Source: Bacillus thuringiensis
GTDB lineage: Bacteria; Bacillota; Bacilli; Bacillales; Bacillaceae_G
DNA: 64,000 bases
Reading direction: 5' to 3'
NCBI RefSeq assembly: GCF_001182785.1
Contig: NZ_CP012099.1
Span: forward strand, 3,284,501-3,348,500
The position numbers were made by a program, and so were the translations under genes. Numbering within the stretch: position 1 is the first letter of the stretch; the number at the start of each line of letters is the position of its first letter. This document shows, piece by piece, positions 28,219-39,397 of this stretch. The notes under the pieces were generated by a model, which saw nothing but the letters and a program-made list of their open reading frames with translations, was not told where the DNA came from and made no database searches.

Positions 28219-30525
28219 CTAACATTTCTCCCTTATATATAATTTTTCTGGAACATGCGTCAGGAATTCCGTTAGTTCTCCAGCATAATATACATATAAT
28301 TCATGCATAGCCCTCGTACATGCTGTGTAAAACAAATTGCGTTCAGACTCTCTATAGTAGCTGGATTTAGAAGCATCAAATATAATAACAGCATCAAACT
28401 CTATCCCTTTCGCCAAATAAGCTGGAATAACAACAACGCCTTTCTCATAAGTTGTATTCTCTTGTTGCATAAGATGGGCATGTAATGTATCCCCTATTAG
28501 CCATATCACTTTCATACATTCTTCATTTGTTTTACAAATGATTGCAATTGTTTTATGTTCTTTTTCTTTTAACTCTTTCACCTTAAGCACCATATTCTCT
28601 ACACGCTCTCGTTCATCACTTACTTGTATATAAACGGGCTTCTTACCATCCCTGTTAAAAGCTTCAATATCATTTCCATTTGAAATCATACACTTTGTAA
28701 ATTCAATTATCGGTTTTGTCGATCGATAACTACGGTTAAGCTGGACTATTTCTACCTTACGATCTGCAAATAATGTGGAGACGATATTGTTCTCTCTATT
28801 AAGATCATGAGAGAAAATATTTTGATTACAATCACCAAGTAACGTCCATCTCACCTTCGGAAATAGTCGTTTTAAAAATACTAATTGAAAAGGTGTATAA
28901 TCTTGCATTTCATCAACGAATACAAACTTCACAAGATGATTCGTTTTAAACCCTTCCAGTAATTCTTTTAAAAACAAATACGGCATAGCATCTTCATTTG
29001 CTAGTTGTTTGTTCTTCAAACGCTTCACCGTTTGCTTACATATATCTTCCCAACAATTTGGTACGAAAAGATCTTTCTGAATGCTTTCAAATAACTGCTC
29101 AAAAATCGCAGTATGATTTATAAAAGCATATTTTTTCACCTTTCTACGTAACGAACGAAAATGTTTCTTCACTACATATTTCGTTAATAGCTCATGTTCC
29201 TTCTCATAATAATCAAATTGATTATCTTTCTCTAATTTTTCATATAAGCGATTGTAATCTTCTTTATTTAAATACTGAATTTCTCGTTCCACCCAATCTT
29301 TTTTCGCTTCTATCTTTTCAAATTCATGTAACTTCTGAAGAATCCATTCCATTGTAAGTTGCATTCGATTCGGTATAGCAATAGAAATATCTAAACTATA
29401 AAAATATTCACATATGGATTTTGCCTCTATGAGCACTTCACCTCTACATGTAACATCATGAAAGTGTAAACCTTTTTCACTTAAGCTTCTCGCGTATTTC
29501 TCAAGTAGTCCCATAAATTCAACTGAGGATTTATACCGAATTCCTTTCACTCTAGTTTCATACGTACTTTCATGCTTTTTCGTTAAAACGTATTCTAACT
29601 GCGCGAATGAATCTTCTACAGTAAAGCTTTTTCCAATCATATGTTCCACATACGATTGGAAAGTCGTTTGTTGCATATTCTCTTCCCCAAGCTCTGGTAA
29701 AACATTCGCGATATAACTATTGAACAACTCATTCGGAGAAAACAGTAAAATTTGATCCGCATGAACTATCCCGCGGTAACGATACAATAAATAAGCAACA
29801 CGCTGCAGTGCTGCTGAAGTTTTCCCACTCCCAGCAGTCCCTTGCACAATTAACACATCACTTTTATCATTTCGAATAATTTGATTTTGTTCCCTTTGTA
29901 TTGTCGCTACAATACTTTTCATTTGTTCACTTGCATTGCGTCCAAGTACTTCTTGTAATAATTCATCACCTATCGTCACACCTGTATCAAACATACTTTG
30001 AATCGTTCCGTTTCGAATCATGTATTGACGTTTTAGAAGCAAATCGCCTGAAATCGTACCAATAGGCGCTTTATACTGTGCCCTTCCTAAAGTGTAATCA
30101 TAATAAAGACTCGAAATAGGTGCCCGCCAATCATATACTAAAAACTCATCACTTTCTTTATCATAAAAAGAGCCGATACCAATATACATTTCATCGGTAT
30201 CCGCTTCAGCATCTTCTTTAAAATCAATCCGCCCAAAATACGGCGTTTCTTTTATTTTCGTTAAAAGGTTATATTCATTTTTCGTATGACGATGTGTATG
30301 TTCTCTTTCAGCAAGAACTTCTGCCTCTTGCCTAATACTCGCCGCCGTTTCAACCGCTTCTTTAATATTATCTATATTTACTTTTACATCTTCCCAAAAG
30401 TTTTTTCCAATACTAACAATTTCAGACTTCACCGATCCAACTCGGACATCAAGCTCTTTCAGTTCTTCATCTACTTTTTCAATGACTACATTGACACGTT
30501 GTTGCTCTTCTTTATAATGACTCAT
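28219..30525 (-). CDS. helD: RNA polymerase recycling motor ATPase HelD
   Basis: A 768-residue UvrD/Rep-type superfamily 1 ATPase close in length to B. subtilis HelD (YvgS, 774 residues), which removes RNA polymerase from stalled or terminated complexes. An N-terminal coiled coil (residues 5-80) is the arm that enters the secondary channel. FLVYDWRAPISSLYYDY is a HelD signature, Walker A is GTAGSGKTSAALQR near residue 230, the DEAD-box-like motif II is VFVDEMQDYTPFQ, and RSYRSTKPI and YTACTRAMHELYVYY complete the motifs. AGAAGGGGAG precedes the chosen ATG. It follows a TetR gene by 51 bp. Confidence 0.9.
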   Translation of the reverse strand: MSHYKEEQQRVNVVIEKVDEELKELDVRVGSVKSEIVSIGKNFWEDVKVNIDNIKEAVETAASIRQEAEVLAEREHTHRHTKNEYNLLTKIKETPYFGRIDFKEDAEADTDEMYIGIGSFYDKESDEFLVYDWRAPISSLYYDYTLGRAQYKAPIGTISGDLLLKRQYMIRNGTIQSMFDTGVTIGDELLQEVLGRNASEQMKSIVATIQREQNQIIRNDKSDVLIVQGTAGSGKTSAALQRVAYLLYRYRGIVHADQILLFSPNELFNSYIANVLPELGEENMQQTTFQSYVEHMIGKSFTVEDSFAQLEYVLTKKHESTYETRVKGIRYKSSVEFMGLLEKYARSLSEKGLHFHDVTCRGEVLIEAKSICEYFYSLDISIAIPNRMQLTMEWILQKLHEFEKIEAKKDWVEREIQYLNKEDYNRLYEKLEKDNQFDYYEKEHELLTKYVVKKHFRSLRRKVKKYAFINHTAIFEQLFESIQKDLFVPNCWEDICKQTVKRLKNKQLANEDAMPYLFLKELLEGFKTNHLVKFVFVDEMQDYTPFQLVFLKRLFPKVRWTLLGDCNQNIFSHDLNRENNIVSTLFADRKVEIVQLNRSYRSTKPIIEFTKCMISNGNDIEAFNRDGKKPVYIQVSDERERVENMVLKVKELKEKEHKTIAIICKTNEECMKVIWLIGDTLHAHLMQQENTTYEKGVVVIPAYLAKGIEFDAVIIFDASKSSYYRESERNLFYTACTRAMHELYVYYAGELTEFLTHVPEKLYIREKC

Positions 30526-30576
30526 ATAATCTCCCCTTCTCATACTATTTGAAAGCCTTATATGATACGTAACCCT

Positions 30577-31161
30577 TTACTTTTGAAAAATGCCACAGGC
30601 AACAATTTCCCATGACTTTTGAAACTCTTCGTTGATCCTCTCTTCTTTCCATCTCTCAGAAAAAGCAGGGTGATAAAACGATGCAAGTAACCCAAATAAC
30701 GTATGTGCTAAAAATAAACTATCCTGTTTTTTAATCTCATTGCGTTCTATCCCGCGATTTATCACTTTCTCCAGTTGTCCAACTAATCTTTCTTCATGCT
30801 TTTGAATCACCTTATTCTTTTGCTGCACTAACGAACTATTCAATGTAAATAACTCTTCGTTTTCAAGTAACTCTTTCTTTTTAAGCTGAAATAAACAAAC
30901 GAACCACTCTTGTAATATGATTTCTGTATCTCCATCTTTTCCCACAATTTGCTCAAGCTGATCCGAGTACTTAAGCAGCCACCTTTCTAAAATGGCATCG
31001 CGTAGCGTGGCCTTACTCCGAAAGTAAGAATATAAAGCCGCATGACTAACATCAAGTGACTTCGCAATACTAACAAGTGTCGTCCTACTCCATCCATATT
31101 TCATTAACTCTTTTTCCGCTGCATCTAAAACAACATTTTTCGTTAACGCCTTATCTGTCAT
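30577..31161 (-). CDS. TetR-family transcriptional regulator
   Basis: A 194-residue TetR-type repressor. The DNA-binding domain is at residues 8-55 (VVLDAAEKELMKYGWSRTT, then SLDVSHAALYSYFRSKATLRDAIL), with a helical ligand domain after it (a YfiR-like C-terminal region). It is the first gene of a unit with helD and the 27622 gene, so it may control their expression. A 30-bp palindrome 47 bp upstream overlaps the probable promoter, the expected site of autorepression. An in-frame GTG lies three codons upstream; the ATG fits the GGACGGTGAG site better. Confidence 0.85.
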   Translation of the reverse strand: MTDKALTKNVVLDAAEKELMKYGWSRTTLVSIAKSLDVSHAALYSYFRSKATLRDAILERWLLKYSDQLEQIVGKDGDTEIILQEWFVCLFQLKKKELLENEELFTLNSSLVQQKNKVIQKHEERLVGQLEKVINRGIERNEIKKQDSLFLAHTLFGLLASFYHPAFSERWKEERINEEFQKSWEIVACGIFQK

Positions 31162-31207
31162 TTTTCTCACCGTCCATTTTATTTACATAATAATATTATT
31201 TAAATAA

Positions 31208-31237
31208 CAACTTACATTTTTTATTATTTGTAAGTTG
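31208..31237. promoter_or_regulatory. Candidate TetR operator, copy 1
   Basis: CAACTTACA, twelve A/T-rich bases, TGTAAGTTG. A second copy with the same arms and spacing is at 31290-31319. This copy overlaps the probable promoter of the TetR gene. Confidence 0.5.
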
Positions 31238-31289
31238 AGTGCAAAAAAATACTATTTCAATTAGGTTATAAGATTAACATATCCTTTTT

Positions 31290-31319
31290 CAACTTACAAT
31301 ATTTTTATTTTGTAAGTTG
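31290..31319. promoter_or_regulatory. Candidate TetR operator, copy 2
   Basis: CAACTTACA(A), ten A/T-rich bases, (T)TGTAAGTTG, the same palindrome as 31208-31237, centred 82 bp away (about eight helical turns). It lies between copy 1 and the terminator of the interrupted monooxygenase gene. Confidence 0.45.
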
Positions 31320-31330
31320 AAAGGGAATAG

Positions 31331-31358
31331 AAGAATTGCCTTATATAAGACAATTCTT
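31331..31358 (-). terminator. Terminator of the monooxygenase gene
   Basis: AAGAATTG and CAATTCTT arms around a twelve-base partly self-complementary loop, 10 bp past the stop codon. Confidence 0.5.
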
Positions 31359-31367
31359 CCTAGTTAA

Positions 31368-32693
<1,326 letters not shown>

Positions 32694-33582
32694 ACCTGGA
32701 AACTGTAGTTACTTTATGGACCGATTTCAAAACAAAACTAACGGTAAAAGAATTGTGTAATGTATTAGAATTACCCCGGTCTACATTTTATCGTTGGTTA
32801 CAACGAACAGTGGACCTAAGAGATGAGATAGAAGAGAAAATAAAGGATGTTTGTCTTCGGCATAAATTACGATATGGATATCGAAGAGTGACCGCAACTC
32901 TTCGGAAAATGGGACTGTGTGTGAATCATAAAAAAGTATTACGAATCATGAGACAAAATCAGATTCTCTCAAAAGTTCGTCGAAAGAAAAAGAAATATAT
33001 CAGTGGTGCGGAGCCAGTAATAGCCCCTCATCGATTGGAACGCCAATTCGATGCATCCGCACCAAATGAAAAGTGGTTTACGGATGTGACGTATCTATTA
33101 TTTGGAGAGCGTACCTTGTATTTATCAACGATTATGGATGCCTTTAATCGTGAAATTATTAGTTATGTCATCAGCGAGTCCCAAGCACTGCCATTAGCAA
33201 TGAAGACATTAAAACAAGCAATGAGAGGGCGAAAAGTAAAAGATGTCCTTCTTCACTCAGATCAAGGAAGTATTTATACAGCGAAGGAATTTCAAGCATA
33301 TGCCAAAGAAAATGGCATTATCACCAGCATGTCCCGGAGAGGAAATTGCCATGATAATGCCGTCATGGAAAGCTTCTTTGGTCATTTGAAAAGTGAAGCC
33401 TTCTATTCACAAGAGATAACAAAAGTATCCAACACAACTGTGCGAAAGATTGTGCTAGAATACATTCATTACTACAATTGTGTGCGAATTCAAGAAAAAT
33501 TAAACCACCTATCCCCTAAAGAATTTAGGGAACAAGTGGTTTAGGTGTTTTGATAGGTGTCCCGTTTTCAGGGTTCACTTCA

Positions 33583-34273
33583 GAAGTACCATAGAAAAAC
33601 CGAATGCGTCTCCTTGTATAAACTCACTTAAATCTGCTTCAAAATAAATATTCATATAATAGCCACCAATGGTCCCACGCCCCTCAGTTTTAATCCCTAA
33701 CTGCTCACGTATTTTACTTTTCGCTCCATCTGCTGCAATTACATAGTCACAATGTATGACACTTTCTTTTTCTGTTTCACGATTTCGAATCGTTGCTTTT
33801 ACCCCGTTTTCATTTTGTTCAAATGAAACTAATTCATGATAAAAAGATAGTTGCCCGCCTAATGTTTTCGCTTCTTGTAACATCATCTCTTCTAAAATAA
33901 TTTGATAACAAGCAGTTTGTTTTGATGGACTAATCTTTTCTATTTTTTGAAGTAACTCTTCATCGTTTCCGTATTGCGTCGCTCTCATTTGTTCCAATTC
34001 TTCTTTATTCGCCTCAGCTATTGTATGAACTGCTATTCTTCCTCGGCAGTTCTCTAATGCTTTACCTGCCAATGTAATTCTTTTTTCCAAGCCTAATTCT
34101 CGAAATAACTCCATTGTACGTAAAGTAAGACCGCCTGCTTTCGGATGAATGGCAGTAGACGGATGCCTTTCAATAAATAAGTACTCAATGTTATGTTTTG
34201 CAAGAAATAACGCAGACGCTAACCCAGATAATCCCCCTCCAACAATTAAAACTGGTACATAATTCGATTTCAT
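33583..34273 (-). pseudogene. FAD-dependent monooxygenase, N-terminal part (split by IS)
   Basis: The first 230 codons of the interrupted flavoprotein. MKSNYVPVLIVGGGLSGLASALFLAK is the Rossmann dinucleotide-binding start (split here: GGGLSG is the GxGxxG motif), with a DG-type motif DYVIAADGAKSKIREQLG near residue 180. The start is fixed by GTGGAGGG seven bases ahead of the ATG. The frame runs into the IS after FSMVL and stops within it. Function would be hydroxylation of an aromatic compound with NAD(P)H and oxygen; the element abolishes it in this strain. Confidence 0.85.
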
Positions 34274-34520
34274 ATATTTACCCTCCACATCATTGTTCTG
34301 AGCTCAGTGACATAAATATAATCAAAAAAAACATTAAAATATAGACTTATATTTCATTTTGAATTATCATATAGATAGATTACGCCCCAAAATTCCTTTT
34401 ACCTTTTCATACATCTATAATCCACCTGAATTGTGGCTGTATGAAAGTGTAAAACAAAAGAACGTACTTTACGTTGAACCATGTTCTATCGTAAAAATCA
34501 AAAATAATACAAACATTATA

Positions 34521-34561
34521 AGCAGTCGTAACCTTATGGATTATACAAGGTTACAACCGCT
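34521..34561 (-). terminator. Terminator of a small gene
   Basis: AGCAGTCGTAACCTT and AAGGTTACAACCGCT form a long stem with one internal bulge. It directly follows the stop of the small frame at 34561-34692. The rest of the gap 34274-34520 shows only monooxygenase promoter sequence. Confidence 0.6.
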
Positions 34562-34692
34562 TATTTTATTGTTACATCATTTTTTGTTTTTAAAACTTCA
34601 TCTATTGTGTTATGTAATCCTTCCAATGCCTTTTCTATCTCCCTATAATTTTCAACAATAAAAAATTCATTCGTCTCGATTTTCTTTCTCAA
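34561..34692 (-). CDS. Probable small protein, 43 residues
   Basis: A TTG-initiated frame, MRKKIETNEFFIVENYREI followed by EKALEGLHNTIDEVL and KTKNDVTIK, preceded by GAGGTGCAA and followed at once by a hairpin terminator. Composition is that of a real acidic-basic helical protein (no cysteine, no membrane segment). No family is recognised. Ribosome binding site, protein-like sequence and terminator together make it more than a chance frame, though it is below the size usually annotated. Confidence 0.5.
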   Translation of the reverse strand: MRKKIETNEFFIVENYREIEKALEGLHNTIDEVLKTKNDVTIK

Positions 34693-34783
34693 TATTGCAC
34701 CTCATACAACAATCATGTAGCATTACCGTATCGAAATAATGGTTCATCATCTTAAACCTTTCGACTAATTACCTGGAGGCGAA

Positions 34784-35128
34784 GTGATTGAAATGAATAA
34801 ACAAGAACAATTAAATATTATAAAAAAAAATTTTATTGATTCTCAAAAAGTATTATTGGCAATTGGTGATGAAACGCGTCAAGCTATTTTATTAGTACTA
34901 ATGGAAACGGAATGTCAAACAGGCTTACGTGTAGGAGAAATCACGAAGCAAACACACCTTTCCCGTCCAGCAGTATCACATCACCTTAAGATTTTACGAG
35001 AAGCTGGCATTATTTTAATGAGAAAAGAAGGTACAAAGAATTTTTATTATATTGATATACGCACAAAATTAGGTTTATTAAAAAATCTTGTATTAGATAT
35101 TGAGAAGCTATTGCAAAACTTTTATTAA
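34784..35128 (+). CDS. ArsR-family winged-helix regulator
   Basis: A 114-residue ArsR/SmtB-fold regulator. The DNA-binding segment is EITKQTHLSRPAVSHHLKILREAGII, with the wing GTKNFYYIDI. There is no CxC or other obvious metal-binding motif, so it may respond to a non-metal signal or redox state. The start could be the GTG four bases after GGAGG (34784) or the ATG three codons later. It lies 18 bp before an oxidoreductase gene, which it presumably autoregulates together with itself. Confidence 0.82.
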   Translation: MIEMNKQEQLNIIKKNFIDSQKVLLAIGDETRQAILLVLMETECQTGLRVGEITKQTHLSRPAVSHHLKILREAGIILMRKEGTKNFYYIDIRTKLGLLKNLVLDIEKLLQNFY

Positions 35129-35146
35129 AACTTGGAGGTATAAGAA

Positions 35147-36145
35147 ATGAAAGCAATGATAATTGATAAGTACGGAAAAGTCCCAATGCGTATGGCAGAG
35201 GTACCTACTCCTGAAATTAATGAGTATGAAGTGCTCGCAGAAATTCATGCAGCTAGTATTAATCCAATTGATTTTAAAATACGCGATGGAAAAGTGAAGA
35301 TGTTGCTTAAATATGAGATGCCCCTAATCCTTGGTAATGACTTTTCCGGTGTCATCGTAAAGGTTGGGGCAAAAGTGACTAACTTTAAAGTCGGTGATGA
35401 AATATATGCACGCCCAAGAAAAAATAAGATTGGTACTTTCGCGGAGTATATAGCCATTCATGAAGATGATATAGCTTTAAAACCGAAAAATTTAAATTTT
35501 GAGGAAGCTGCTTCGATTCCACTCGTTGGCTTAACATCATATCAAGCATTACATGACATCATGCAATTACAAAAAGGACAAAAGATTTTAATTCACGCTG
35601 GATCCGGTGGTGTTGGTACTTTCGCTATTCAGTTAGCAAAAATAATGGGTGCCATTGTTACAACGACTGCTAGTGAAGCTGGTGCGAATTTAGTAACGTC
35701 TCTTGGCGCAGATGAAATTATTAATTACAAAACAGAGAAATTTGAAGATATACTAAAAAATTATGATGCGGTATTTGATACAATCGGAGGTGTAACACTT
35801 GAAAAATCATTCAATATTATAAAAAGCGGAGGAAACATTGTTTCCGTTTCAGGCATGCCGAATGCTCGCTTCGGTAAAGAATTTGGTTCAGGATTCTTTA
35901 AAACTCTCTTATTTTCATTAGCCAGCAAAAAACTTACTGCACTTGAAAAAAAGCATAATGCTCAATATTCATTTTTATTTATGAAGCCAAGCGGGGATCA
36001 ATTACGTACTATTGCAAACTATATTGAAGCTGGACAAATCAAACCTGTAATCGATCGAGTTTTTCCTTTTGAAGATGCGCAAAAAGCAATGGAATATTCA
36101 GAGTCTGGAAGAGCAAAAGGGAAAATAATTGTAAAAATAAAATAA
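35147..36145 (+). CDS. NADP-dependent MDR oxidoreductase (quinone reductase-like)
   Basis: A 332-residue medium-chain oxidoreductase without structural zinc cysteines. The GroES-like half has SINPIDFKIRDGKVKM and LGNDFSGVIVKVG; the Rossmann half has the nucleotide motif AGSGGVGTFAIQLAK near residue 150. It follows the ArsR gene by 18 bp with TTGGAGG before the ATG, so both form one operon closed by a strong terminator. It may detoxify quinones or enals; the inducer sensed by the ArsR protein would identify the substrate class. Confidence 0.86.
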   Translation: MKAMIIDKYGKVPMRMAEVPTPEINEYEVLAEIHAASINPIDFKIRDGKVKMLLKYEMPLILGNDFSGVIVKVGAKVTNFKVGDEIYARPRKNKIGTFAEYIAIHEDDIALKPKNLNFEEAASIPLVGLTSYQALHDIMQLQKGQKILIHAGSGGVGTFAIQLAKIMGAIVTTTASEAGANLVTSLGADEIINYKTEKFEDILKNYDAVFDTIGGVTLEKSFNIIKSGGNIVSVSGMPNARFGKEFGSGFFKTLLFSLASKKLTALEKKHNAQYSFLFMKPSGDQLRTIANYIEAGQIKPVIDRVFPFEDAQKAMEYSESGRAKGKIIVKIK

Positions 36146-36148
36146 TAA

Positions 36149-36180
36149 TAAAACCTCCATTTTTAAAAATGGAGGTTTTA
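36149..36180 (+). terminator. Terminator of the ArsR-oxidoreductase operon
   Basis: A perfect 16-bp inverted repeat (TAAAACCTCCATTTTT and its complement) with almost no loop, starting 3 bp after the stop. Confidence 0.75.
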
Positions 36181-36322
36181 AATTTGCTGTTAAATAGACA
36201 TAGTGCAATGAAGTCCTTACAATAGATTGCAAGGGGAAATATTATATTATACTTTTAGTTAACTTTACAAAGAATACATACGTACAAATACATAATTTAA
36301 AATACAAAAAGGAGGAGATACA

Positions 36323-37789
36323 ATGACTAAAAATAATGAAACAGGTTGGAATTTAGATAATAGTTATATGACTTTACCACAATCATTTTATACAGAAATC
36401 CCCCCTACTCCCGTAAGTTCACCTGAGTTAGTTAAACTAAACCATTCATTAGCGATATCTCTTGGCTTGACCCCTGAAGAACTGAAAAAGGAAGCTGAAA
36501 TTGCCATTTTCGCTGGTAATGGACTCCCAGAAGGAGCTCATCCATTAGCTCAAGCATATGCTGGTCATCAATTCGGACATTTTAATATGTTAGGCGACGG
36601 TCGTGCTCTTTTAATTGGCGAACAAATTACTCCTTCAGGTGAGCGTTTCGATATTCAACTGAAAGGTTCTGGCCCTACTCCCTATTCACGCCGAGGAGAT
36701 GGCCGTGCTGCACTCGGTCCGATGCTACGTGAATATATTATTAGTGAGGCAATGTATGCACTTGATATTCCGACTACTCGTAGTTTGGCTGTTGTCACAA
36801 CTGGTGAACCTACATATCGTGAAACAAAGTTACCTGGAGCAATTTTAACTAGAGTAGCTAGTAGTCATATACGGGTCGGTACATTTCAATATGCTGCAGC
36901 TCGTGGTTCAATAGAGGACCTTAAATCGCTAGCTGACTATACGATAAAAAGACATTACCCAGAAAGTGAATCCCATGAAAACCGATATACTGCATTACTA
37001 CAAGAAGTCATTAAAAAACAAGCAAGTCTTATCGCAAAATGGCAACTTGTTGGATTTATTCACGGCGTAATGAACACTGACAATATAACGATCAGTGGCG
37101 AAACAATTGATTACGGTCCTTGTGCATTTATGGACAATTACGACCAAGGAACCGTATTTAGCTCTATTGACACACAAGGCCGTTATGCATATGGAAATCA
37201 ACCATATATGGCCGCATGGGACCTCGCCCGATTAGCAGAATCTTTAATACCAATTCTGCACGAAGATGAAGAAGAAGCACTAAAAATCGCTCAAGACGAA
37301 ATTTCGAAATTTAGCGTACAGTATGAAAACAATTGGTTCCTTGGAATGAAAAAGAAATTAGGACTATTTAGCAACGAAGAACAAGATCAATCACTTATTG
37401 AGCAACTTTTAAAAATGATGGAGAAATATAAAGCGGATTATACAAATACATTCCGTTCATTAACTCTTGATGCTATCGAAAATACAGCTCTATTTGAAAG
37501 TCCTGAATTTAAAGAATGGTACAAACTGTGGCAATCTCGATTAGAAAGACAAGAAGAATCGAAAGAAAACGCCTACGAGATGATGAAAAATAATAACCCA
37601 TCAATCATCCCAAGGAACCACCGTGTAGAAGAAGCACTAGAAGCAGCTGTTACAAATGAAGACTATAGCGTAATGGAGCAACTTCTTGAAGCTTTATCAA
37701 ACCCTTATGCGTATTCTACAGATCAAGAAGAATACTGCATTCCGCCTGCACCGACGAATCGCCCTTATCGTACTTTTTGTGGCACTTGA
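36323..37789 (+). CDS. selO: SelO/YdiU protein adenylyltransferase
   Basis: A 488-residue pseudokinase-fold enzyme of the SelO family, which transfers AMP from ATP to protein hydroxyls and is linked to oxidative stress. Motifs: [41 protein letters not shown] (ATP-binding Lys and Arg), [26 protein letters not shown] (metal-binding Asn and Asp). The extreme C-terminus RTFCGT keeps a cysteine where animal SelO has selenocysteine. AGGAGGAGAT precedes the ATG. It is monocistronic with its own terminator. Confidence 0.93.
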   Translation: MTKNNETGWNLDNSYMTLPQSFYTEIPPTPVSSPELVKLNHSLAISLGLTPEELKKEAEIAIFAGNGLPEGAHPLAQAYAGHQFGHFNMLGDGRALLIGEQITPSGERFDIQLKGSGPTPYSRRGDGRAALGPMLREYIISEAMYALDIPTTRSLAVVTTGEPTYRETKLPGAILTRVASSHIRVGTFQYAAARGSIEDLKSLADYTIKRHYPESESHENRYTALLQEVIKKQASLIAKWQLVGFIHGVMNTDNITISGETIDYGPCAFMDNYDQGTVFSSIDTQGRYAYGNQPYMAAWDLARLAESLIPILHEDEEEALKIAQDEISKFSVQYENNWFLGMKKKLGLFSNEEQDQSLIEQLLKMMEKYKADYTNTFRSLTLDAIENTALFESPEFKEWYKLWQSRLERQEESKENAYEMMKNNNPSIIPRNHRVEEALEAAVTNEDYSVMEQLLEALSNPYAYSTDQEEYCIPPAPTNRPYRTFCGT

Positions 37790-37803
37790 TTGTTTAATAT
37801 GTA

Positions 37804-37843
37804 AAAAGATGCGTTCATATAAATTGTGTGAACGCACCCTTTT
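37804..37843 (+). terminator. Terminator after selO
   Basis: AAAAGATGCGTTCA and TGAACGCACCCTTTTT arms, 15 bp past the selO stop. Confidence 0.7.
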
Positions 37844-38044
37844 TATATCCCCCCACTCAACTAAAACTTTAAAATGCACATCCCCCGATGCCATTTCTTT
37901 AATCCAAAATAAATTCTACACTATTCCAATAGAATTACTCGTAAGCTTGTTAAACAAATATTGAGAAATATAAAACATCATTTCTAAATATTTTTATTTT
38001 TGATACTATATTTTATAAGAATATTCAAAAAGTGAGGGGATTTC

Positions 38045-39139
38045 ATGAACGTTCAACTACAAGGTAATGAACAAATTACAAAATTATTTAATGACTGGTA
38101 TTTAACTATGTTAAAACAAGATGTGTCCCAAGCGACAAACTTAAAGCATGAAATTGAGGAAAAGGAACTAAACTTTGAAGAAGATGAAAACTTAGCATTA
38201 TATCATTCCTTACTAGAGTTTCGACATAAAGTTTTGACAGATAGTTTAAGTATTTCAAAAGATAGCTTTGATAAAATAGATTCTTACGTAATCTCATCCA
38301 ATCATCCACTGTCTTACTACTATCATTTCTTTAAAGGCATTTATGCAACTTTAACCACAGACTATAACTTAGCTAGCGAACATTATGAACAGGCTAAGTT
38401 ATTATTAGTAAATAACACTGATAATCTAGAGCATGCTGAATTTTATTATCGAATGGCGATTTTCCATTATCACTTTTACCAACCAATTGAATCTATTGAA
38501 TATGCAACTAAGGCTAAAGAGATTTTCGATAAACAAACTGGCTTTGAAGTTAAAGTTGGATTATGTAAAAATACATTAGGTGCCTCATTTGTATATTTAA
38601 AACAATATGAACAAGCGGAAGAGCAATATAATTCAGCAATACACCTTTTACAAAAATCTGATGAAAAAGAATTAATTTTAAGTGTACGTAATAATTTGGG
38701 TTGGTTGTATGCCAGTCAAAACCTCTCCACACTCGCAATCCGTCACCTATCAGAAGTGACCGAAAAGAAACCAACACATTTCAAGGCTCTCTTCTTGCAA
38801 GCAAGAGAACACTCTAAACTAGATGAAACAAGTATCGCTGAAGGATTAATCCAAAAAGGGTTAAAAATTTGTACGGAATTAAATAATGAAGAATATATAT
38901 ATCATTTTAAAATTCTAAACGAACTAAATAATAATGTTGGTTCTGAAGAATTAGAAACAATTATCCTTAAAGGAATTACGTTTTTCGACAAAGAATTATT
39001 ATATAACTACACTCAAGAATACTCAGAAAAATTAGCCGTTAAATTTTATAGTGAAAATAACCACATTAAGGCAAGTGAATATTTTCATAAAGCGTTACAA
39101 GCAAAAGAAAAAACGTTTGAGAAAGGGGCATTGAAATGA
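38045..39139 (+). CDS. Rap-family response regulator phosphatase/TPR regulator
   Basis: A 364-residue Rap protein. The N-terminal three-helix bundle (residues 1-75) precedes six or so tetratricopeptide repeats (for example YYHFFKGIYATLTTDYNLASEHYEQAK and VKVGLCKNTLGASFVYLKQYEQAEEQY, split by loops). Rap proteins dephosphorylate Spo0F or block response regulators such as ComA and are inhibited by an imported Phr peptide. Here the phr gene overlaps the rap stop (ATGA). Which phosphorelay it serves cannot be told from sequence, but an effect on sporulation timing is the usual case in this group. Confidence 0.9.
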   Translation: MNVQLQGNEQITKLFNDWYLTMLKQDVSQATNLKHEIEEKELNFEEDENLALYHSLLEFRHKVLTDSLSISKDSFDKIDSYVISSNHPLSYYYHFFKGIYATLTTDYNLASEHYEQAKLLLVNNTDNLEHAEFYYRMAIFHYHFYQPIESIEYATKAKEIFDKQTGFEVKVGLCKNTLGASFVYLKQYEQAEEQYNSAIHLLQKSDEKELILSVRNNLGWLYASQNLSTLAIRHLSEVTEKKPTHFKALFLQAREHSKLDETSIAEGLIQKGLKICTELNNEEYIYHFKILNELNNNVGSEELETIILKGITFFDKELLYNYTQEYSEKLAVKFYSENNHIKASEYFHKALQAKEKTFEKGALK

Positions 39140-39324
39140 TTAAAAAAATTAGCTCTGTTTTTTTAGGACTATCTGTTTTCGGTATTTTGGCTACTGGTAT
39201 TCATAGTTCATTTACATACCAAGCGGGTCATGCTGATCTTCCTGCACCACAAAGACCTGACCTTGTTCAATCCGTTGACGTAAGTAAAGACTACAACTCA
39301 ACAACAACTGAAAAAGCACTTTAA
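39136..39324 (+). CDS. Phr signal-peptide precursor
   Basis: A 62-residue exported precursor: MIKKISSVFLGLSVFGILATG is the signal sequence, followed by HSSFTYQAGHADLPAPQRP and DLVQSVDVSKDYNSTTTEKAL. It overlaps the Rap gene by 4 bp (ATGA), the standard Rap-Phr arrangement. After secretion and proteolysis a 5-7-residue peptide, probably from the central ADLPAPQRPDLVQS region, would be reimported by Opp and inhibit its Rap. The exact mature sequence is not predictable with confidence here. Confidence 0.85.
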   Translation: MIKKISSVFLGLSVFGILATGIHSSFTYQAGHADLPAPQRPDLVQSVDVSKDYNSTTTEKAL

Positions 39325-39331
39325 AAAACGG

Positions 39332-39358
39332 AAGACCTTCAATTAAGAAGGTCTTTTT
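39332..39358 (+). terminator. Terminator of the rap-phr operon
   Basis: AAGACCTTC and GAAGGTCTT arms with a T run, 8 bp past the phr stop. Confidence 0.75.
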
Positions 39359-39397
39359 AAATACGCTTATTTAGAATATTTTCCTTTCATGTAGACT

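Noticed and set aside
34359..34661. 100-codon plus-strand frame upstream of the ArsR gene
   Set aside because: No ribosome binding site, non-protein-like composition, and it opposes the better supported small gene and terminator at 34521-34692.
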